A stretch of 64,000 bases of DNA. Source: Cryobacterium frigoriphilum (GTDB lineage Bacteria > Actinomycetota > Actinomycetes > Actinomycetales > Microbacteriaceae). Both the position numbers and the translations under genes were made by a program. The notes beneath the pieces are model-generated. The model had not been told where the DNA came from. It did no database searches and was given only the letters and a program-made list of their open reading frames with translations. Shown one piece after another: positions 60,201-64,000 of the stretch (the stretch's first letter is position 1; the number at the start of each line of letters is the position of its first letter). The stretch is taken from NCBI RefSeq assembly GCF_004403305.1, contig NZ_SOHE01000048.1, forward strand, positions 6,069 to 70,068. The letters run 5' to 3'.

Positions 60201-61325
60201 GACACCGCGACCGACCGGGCCGTCGCCGCAACAGCTAGCGCAGCTGGCGCGGCGGCTCACGTGCAGGCGGTCCTGCGGCTTCCCGGGGTCATTGACGCTG
60301 TCACCGGGGACGCCGCTCCTGACGACCAGGGTCCTCCTGCGGATCTGGTCAGGTGGCTCCGGACGAACGTCGCAAAGCAGCGCACCGTGTCCATCGACGA
60401 CGTCCACGCGGCAGTGGACACACTCCGTGACAATGTCGCCCAGATGTTCGAGGTACACCGACCCACCACCCACGGCGTCCTCCTCGTGGAGCTGACCGGC
60501 GGAGAAGGCACCCACGCGCTCCCCGCGGCCGCCGGTGACCTCGCCCGTCGTGCGGAGACCGGACGCCAGGCGATCATCCAGTCGGAGGCGGAGGTGTTCC
60601 AGCGGTTCATCGTCGACGGTGTCGCCAACGACATGCGGAAGACCATCCGCCTGGCCGAGGAGACCATCCGGGACACCTCCGTGCGGGTGTCGCGGCACCG
60701 CACCAGCAACGGCATTGGAGTTCGTCTGCGTTTCGCAGGCAAAGACGACGTCACCGACGCGGTAAACCGTATCCGCAAGCTGGTCGCGATCGCCGATCAG
60801 GTGCGCTCTGCCGCTGAGAGCGATGAACTCTCCGATTTGTTGCGTCAGACTGTCGAGGACGCCTACAACCTGAACCGCGCCGAAGGCTATGCGAAAGCGC
60901 TGTCGGACAGCCTCGACTACCGGAGCTGGTACAGCGTCGAACCAGTTGTGCTGGGTCCGAACGAGAAGCAGGAGCGCACGTTGAAAGGCGCGAAACTCTC
61001 CGAAGGTGAGCTGCGCTACGTCACCTATCTGGCGTTGATCTCCGCTCTCGACTCTCATCTCAGCGCGCTGCCCGAGATTGCGCCCCGGCTGATTCTCCTC
61101 GACGACGCGTTTGCGATGGTGGATGACCACGGCCGTCGCATCCTCACCTCGATCCTTGTGGAACGGGACATCGACTTTATGATGACGGGGTTTGACCTGT
61201 GGCTGCACTACGGGAACGTCGGCTCGTTGGACGAGTATGAGATCCGGTCCACCGGTGAGGACTCTCCGACTACCGCAATCAGGTACCACTGGGACGGGCA
61301 GCGCCACCACCTCCGGGACGTGTGA
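57240..61325 (+). CDS. jetC: Wadjet JetC (SMC/SbcC-like ATPase, TIGR02680)
   Basis: A 1361-residue SMC-like ATPase: Walker A GPNGSGKS at residues 51-58, long coiled-coil arms (about 230-540 and 830-1130, Ala-rich with QISQLGARKSALEQS), a central hinge-like region, signature KLSEGELRYVTYL near 1258 and Walker B LILLDDAFAMVDD near 1284. JetC dimers are the motor that extrudes DNA loops and detects small circular DNA. No frameshift; all ATPase motifs are present, so the system is probably active. Overlaps jetB and jetD. Confidence 0.93.
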   Translation: MNIAIVTDLAANARAAAFKDRFRLVRAGIVNVHKFANVEFACEGGRVVFRGPNGSGKSRGMDMLFPFLLTGDRRKMGSGSSGAVTIDSLMRVMLGKDSNRVGYVWAEYVNRDGDYRTVGAYFKYSRNTNNSDVHFFITPLRVGYDLRLLDDTRHPLPRAQLGELVGSHNITQQGTEHWTRVAQQLYGVTDDAGRTRLSAAFAVMYNLRSPDFGAKYRPKDVTRLLTDSLPPMPDATIRAAGLSLDNLQDTREQQHDIEEASRHASEALHVYRGYVTTVLLTETQRLTEAVNSADTAATVERDARDHEAAAKARFRQKLKDARELGEQISQLGARKSALEQSSAYQNAVMFMDRRGTVAALKSEAASELRSWWRLFDSVNAAVVRASTAADSAAEAGNSVAGAVRAAGARAVDAGLPHALPAVSASVEAGATRQITVRRTVDDDLTDRVSAGTPTVTITPPNLLPVTDQHVLLRTEADAKWVVAGARLATAQQLIRDERAVGSLERDAQKADVAAGGARDAAIATARQADTARHTLAHAWTGWVRNPATVALLGEVNWAQTTLAGILSDGALPPMKELDGVADSVAADALDRVAVTVEKIRHRRSALALEQTELSAEQEALQNSMAPEPERQPWVTVADGHAFWEMVDFQPGVPDHVQNAVESALRTSGILTATVTREGVQPVTGELIVCARGTVAARPLSEVLSADPAAPVVAQILERIGFNDPDLPLSIQEDGSWRAGLLAGRSPVTTARHIGATAQERARVARLILISARLNELDSLLADCDVDASDAAALRAAIRAHVRAAPTATAVIQADTAKNAAGKTADALWQAATAAKGEAVTARTAWDDREAIHRRACHHAELPATEPALQESVQQLNSTMEACDTALTRIGALTRKLRVFDVAEGDVNTEIAAADSQLLVANQAGERWRTEAAVIRELEATIGATAEQVITELATVETMLGTATTEKNTTDGQVTEAAGRHGTAVAAVDTATDRAVAATASAAGAAAHVQAVLRLPGVIDAVTGDAAPDDQGPPADLVRWLRTNVAKQRTVSIDDVHAAVDTLRDNVAQMFEVHRPTTHGVLLVELTGGEGTHALPAAAGDLARRAETGRQAIIQSEAEVFQRFIVDGVANDMRKTIRLAEETIRDTSVRVSRHRTSNGIGVRLRFAGKDDVTDAVNRIRKLVAIADQVRSAAESDELSDLLRQTVEDAYNLNRAEGYAKALSDSLDYRSWYSVEPVVLGPNEKQERTLKGAKLSEGELRYVTYLALISALDSHLSALPEIAPRLILLDDAFAMVDDHGRRILTSILVERDIDFMMTGFDLWLHYGNVGSLDEYEIRSTGEDSPTTAIRYHWDGQRHHLRDV

Positions 61326-62599
61326 TGGACGACATCCCGGAACGCCTGCTCAGCTACCTGTCCGCGGCGTCGCTCACCGGTTTCTGGGCGGTGGTCAGGA
61401 AACGGTTGGAATCCAACCGGCTGTCGGCGATAGGTGTGGTGACCGTGGAGCTAGATGCGAATGGCGCTGAAAGGCTGAGCGGCCTGTTCGCGGCCAAGGA
61501 CATCCGCCCAGGTCCGGTCCGGGTGAAGCTGGACGCTCTCGACATGGCACTCCGGCGGTCTTCCCCGCAGGCGAACCTCGCCGACGTGACGGCAGCGGTC
61601 ACCGGGTCTCCCCTTGTGGACCGCCGGCAAGCCCGGGAAGACCGGACCACATCTACGGCACAACTCATGACCGCTCTCGAGCAGGCGGCCAGCGCCGTGT
61701 TCACCCCGGTGCAAGCGCAGGCGTTCGTGGAAGGTGTTCGGAGGTCCGGGGTGCTCACGAAGGCCGGTGCTATGGCCGCGGTGCAAGCTATCGGCGGGTT
61801 CAAAATCGGGTGGGGTGAGCTCGCCCGTGCTCTCGTGTTTCACGACCCGGAAATCGGATCAAATCCAGTGTTCGGATTGGGAGAGCTGGCGACCACCGCC
61901 ACCGGGACAGCGCACGGGTTCGATGAAGGGGAACTAGCTGCCCGCCTTATGGTGAGGGCTTTGGCTGTGAAGTTCGACGAACCGTTGCCGGCGTCTGGTG
62001 AGGACACCCGCCGTCTGTGGGAGCGTGCCGGTGTTGCCACGGATGACGTGTCGGGGACGGCCATGACTTGGGGACTCCGCCCGCCTGGGAGTGACCGGTG
62101 GGCGGTGATGATGCGGGAACGCGCCGACCTTGGCCTGGTCACCCACCTGACGGTGCAGGAGCTCCGCACCGTCGGTGACACAACGTTCGCCGTACCGGGT
62201 TCCGTGGTATTCGCATGCGAGAACCCGCAGATCCTGTCGGCCGCAGCACGGTCGGCCGTCGGCGCACCGTTAGTGTGCCTCTCTGGGCAAGGGGCAGCAG
62301 CCGGATGGCAGGTGCTCCGCTCGCTGATCCGCAGCGGGATTACGGTGCGGTATCACGGCGACTTCGACTGGCCGGGAATTCTCATTGCCAGCCGGGTACT
62401 GTCTGCCGGCGCTGAGCCGTGGCGGATGGGAGCGGGCGACTATGCGGCCGCTGCGAGCACAGGACCGTTCGGGCCTTTGGACGGTGTCCGCCGGGAGACC
62501 CAGTGGGATGAGCAGCTGTCCTGGGTGATGGTACGGACGAACGCCGCAGTGCACGAGGAAGCTGTCGTGAACATCCTGCTCGGCGACCTGCTGGCCTGA
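61322..62599 (+). CDS. jetD: Wadjet JetD (DUF2399 Toprim nuclease)
   Basis: Starts at GTG 61322 or ATG 61325, both overlapping the jetC stop. A 425-residue DUF2399/TIGR02679 protein: the N-terminal half is DUF3322-like, and the C-terminal Toprim nuclease has VVFACENPQIL with the catalytic Glu and YHGDFDWPGILIAS with the paired Asp residues. JetD is the nuclease that cuts the circular plasmid trapped by JetABC. Last gene of the operon; the Toprim residues are intact. Confidence 0.92.
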   Translation: MMDDIPERLLSYLSAASLTGFWAVVRKRLESNRLSAIGVVTVELDANGAERLSGLFAAKDIRPGPVRVKLDALDMALRRSSPQANLADVTAAVTGSPLVDRRQAREDRTTSTAQLMTALEQAASAVFTPVQAQAFVEGVRRSGVLTKAGAMAAVQAIGGFKIGWGELARALVFHDPEIGSNPVFGLGELATTATGTAHGFDEGELAARLMVRALAVKFDEPLPASGEDTRRLWERAGVATDDVSGTAMTWGLRPPGSDRWAVMMRERADLGLVTHLTVQELRTVGDTTFAVPGSVVFACENPQILSAAARSAVGAPLVCLSGQGAAAGWQVLRSLIRSGITVRYHGDFDWPGILIASRVLSAGAEPWRMGAGDYAAAASTGPFGPLDGVRRETQWDEQLSWVMVRTNAAVHEEAVVNILLGDLLA

Positions 62600-62923
62600 C
62601 TCGGGTGAGTCAGCCCTGGTGCGGCGTCCGATGGCGAGCGGTCGATCGAATGGCTCGAACCTGGGTCGAACAGCCACAGTCCTCCGCCATGACCGCAGGA
62701 CGCTAGGCAGTGGTCTCGGGGTTTCAATCCGGTGACTCGAACGCTCTGCTCATATACAGCAACCGTTCAGTAAAATAGAGATTCTTTCTATTTGCACACC
62801 TCGAAAGGCGTTGACCGCTACTGTGGGCTCACCAGCCATGGCCCTGTGGGCCATTGACCGGCCATGCACGACTTCACATCGAACGCGAGAGTTTCGATCG
62901 CACCCTGACGAGGTGACGTACTC
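62600..62923. other. Intergenic region between jetD and the CNNM gene
   Basis: No gene. A hairpin CCATGGCCC...GGGCCATTG (about 62839-62863) could stop jet transcription or lead into the next gene. I see no convincing riboswitch. A GACGAGGTGAC segment (about 62908-62918) is the likely ribosome site of the following gene. Confidence 0.4.
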
Positions 62924-64000
62924 GTGATCGAAACCCTGCTTCTCTTGCTGCTCGGCATCGTAATCACACTCGTGATCATCGCGGCCAACGGCTACTTTGT
63001 GGCTCAGGAATTCGCCTACATGTCGGTGGACCGCAACCGACTCGGCACCCGCGCGGCGGCGGGGGACGTCTCGGCGGTACGCGCCCTCGCCGTCACGAAG
63101 CGCACGTCATTCATGCTCTCCGGCGCGCAACTGGGCATCACCGTGACGGGGCTGCTCGTCGGCTTCGTCGCGCAGCCGCTGATCGGTGAATCCCTGGGCG
63201 CTCTGCTGGGCGGGGTCGGCGTGTCCATGGCGGTCAGCGTCACCCTGGGTACGGTCATCGCCCTGGTGCTCGCGACAGTCGTACAGATGATCTTCGGTGA
63301 GCTCTACCCCAAGAACCTGGCGATCGCGAACCCTGAGCCCCTCGCGCGCGGTTTGGCTCGTTCAACCACGATCTATCTGGCGGTCTTCGGATGGCTCATC
63401 GCCATCTTTGACTTCGCGGCCAATGCCCTGCTCCGGCTGTTGCGTATCGAACCGGTGCACGACGTCGACTCCAGCGCCACGGCACAAGACCTCGAACGCA
63501 TCGTCTCGGACTCCCGCGACAGCGGTGATCTGCCCGCGGAGCTGTCCCTCATGCTCGATCGCATCCTGGAGTTTCCCGAGCAAGATGTTGAGCACGCGAT
63601 GATTCCCCGATCCCTCGTCGCCACGGTTCGCCCCGATACCACCATCGGTGAGGTGCGCCAGCTGATGGCGCGTGCTCACACGCGCTACCCGGTCGTTGAC
63701 GATGAGAGCCAGCCTCTGGGCGTGGTTCAACTCACCGACGTGCTCGGATCCACGCTGCCTGAAGATGCCCCTGTGACACAACTCATGCAACCAGCGGTCG
63801 TTCTGTCCACGCTGACGAAACTGCCCAATGCTCTCGCCGAGATCACTCGTGCCCATAACGAACTCGCCTGCGTGATCGACGAGTATGGCGGATTCGCCGG
63901 AATCCTCACCCTCGAAGACCTCGCGGAGGAAATCGTCGGCGAGATCACCGATGAGCACGACGAGTCATCCGCTCCGTCCGTCGACATTGACGGTGACGCG
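62924..64000 (+). CDS. CNNM/CBS-domain membrane protein (CorC/HlyC type), 3' end outside window
   Basis: A GTG at 62924 starts a frame that is still open at the window end (359 residues visible). The N-terminal CNNM (DUF21) membrane domain has four hydrophobic segments (IETLLLLLLGIVITLVIIAA, GAQLGITVTGLLVGFVAQPL and others) and the ANGYFVAQEFA core. Two CBS domains follow (AMIPRSLVATVRPDTTIGEV, QLMQPAVVLSTL). The family includes magnesium/cobalt exporters and putative hemolysins. The C-terminal CorC_HlyC domain would lie beyond the window. Core-like gene marking the end of the accessory region. Confidence 0.9.
   Translation, partial: MIETLLLLLLGIVITLVIIAANGYFVAQEFAYMSVDRNRLGTRAAAGDVSAVRALAVTKRTSFMLSGAQLGITVTGLLVGFVAQPLIGESLGALLGGVGVSMAVSVTLGTVIALVLATVVQMIFGELYPKNLAIANPEPLARGLARSTTIYLAVFGWLIAIFDFAANALLRLLRIEPVHDVDSSATAQDLERIVSDSRDSGDLPAELSLMLDRILEFPEQDVEHAMIPRSLVATVRPDTTIGEVRQLMARAHTRYPVVDDESQPLGVVQLTDVLGSTLPEDAPVTQLMQPAVVLSTLTKLPNALAEITRAHNELACVIDEYGGFAGILTLEDLAEEIVGEITDEHDESSAPSVDIDGDA

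Noticed and set aside
59571-61310. 579-codon - strand frame inside jetC
   Set aside because: Antisense of the SMC-like ATPase; no ribosome site and no family features.
62760-62923. Possible riboswitch before the CNNM gene
   Set aside because: A hairpin is present but I could not recognise the conserved core of a magnesium or manganese riboswitch.

Overview
The window is G+C-rich, uses many GTG starts, packs genes into operons with 4-nt ATGA/GTGA overlaps, and has several apparently leaderless promoters. Together with the gene content this points to a high-G+C Gram-positive of the order Micrococcales, probably Microbacteriaceae (inferred from gene style, not from a marker gene). No rRNA or complete tRNA is visible.

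Layout. 0-10.4 kb is mobile-element debris mixed with intact toxin-antitoxin loci. It holds two MobF (TrwC-type) relaxase fragments, HigB with a HigA-ImmA/IrrE fusion, HipB-HipA behind a twin operator, two TetR genes (the second beheaded at the edge of a Tn554-like tyrosine-recombinase element), an IS481 scrap and a DUF4913-like pseudogene. 10.5-16.2 kb holds a two-gene NACHT/STAND module (156 aa + 1411 aa) closed by a broken IS1182 transposase. 16.8-22.4 kb holds a membrane protein, nagA, a MerR/hydrolase divergent pair, a damaged class-IV aminotransferase and a Fic protein. 22.5-35.4 kb is a transporter region with three FtsX/MacB-type ABC modules, two opened by PadR regulators with palindromic promoters, plus four small lipoproteins. 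35.5-38.2 kb holds an ECF sigma factor with its CU044_5270-like partner and a type I signal peptidase. 38.3-47.8 kb is a second patchwork: VOC and GNAT genes, a Phd/RelE pair, a serine resolvase, a peroxiredoxin, an XRE/membrane/HXXEE cluster flanked by a ~410-bp direct duplication, a tRNA 3' scrap and a third relaxase scrap. 47.9-54.5 kb holds secreted and membrane proteins, a ParD-like/Zeta pair, a SRPBCC protein and a TetR-controlled MDR oxidoreductase. 54.6-62.6 kb is a complete four-gene Wadjet (jetABCD) operon. The window ends inside a CNNM/CBS membrane protein.

How it fits together. Defence and stability genes (Wadjet, NACHT pair, four type II toxin-antitoxin pairs, Fic) sit among plasmid and transposon wreckage, which is typical of a defence island that repeatedly captured and degraded mobile DNA. 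Wadjet cleaves circular plasmids, so its presence beside three dead relaxase fragments is suggestive. Best candidates for something new are the NACHT pair at 10.5-15.3 kb, the twin TGGAA-N8-TTCCA operators before hipBA, the repeated small-membrane-protein cassette around 42.7-44.8 kb, and an unexplained inverted repeat shared by 363-425 and 20787-20848.
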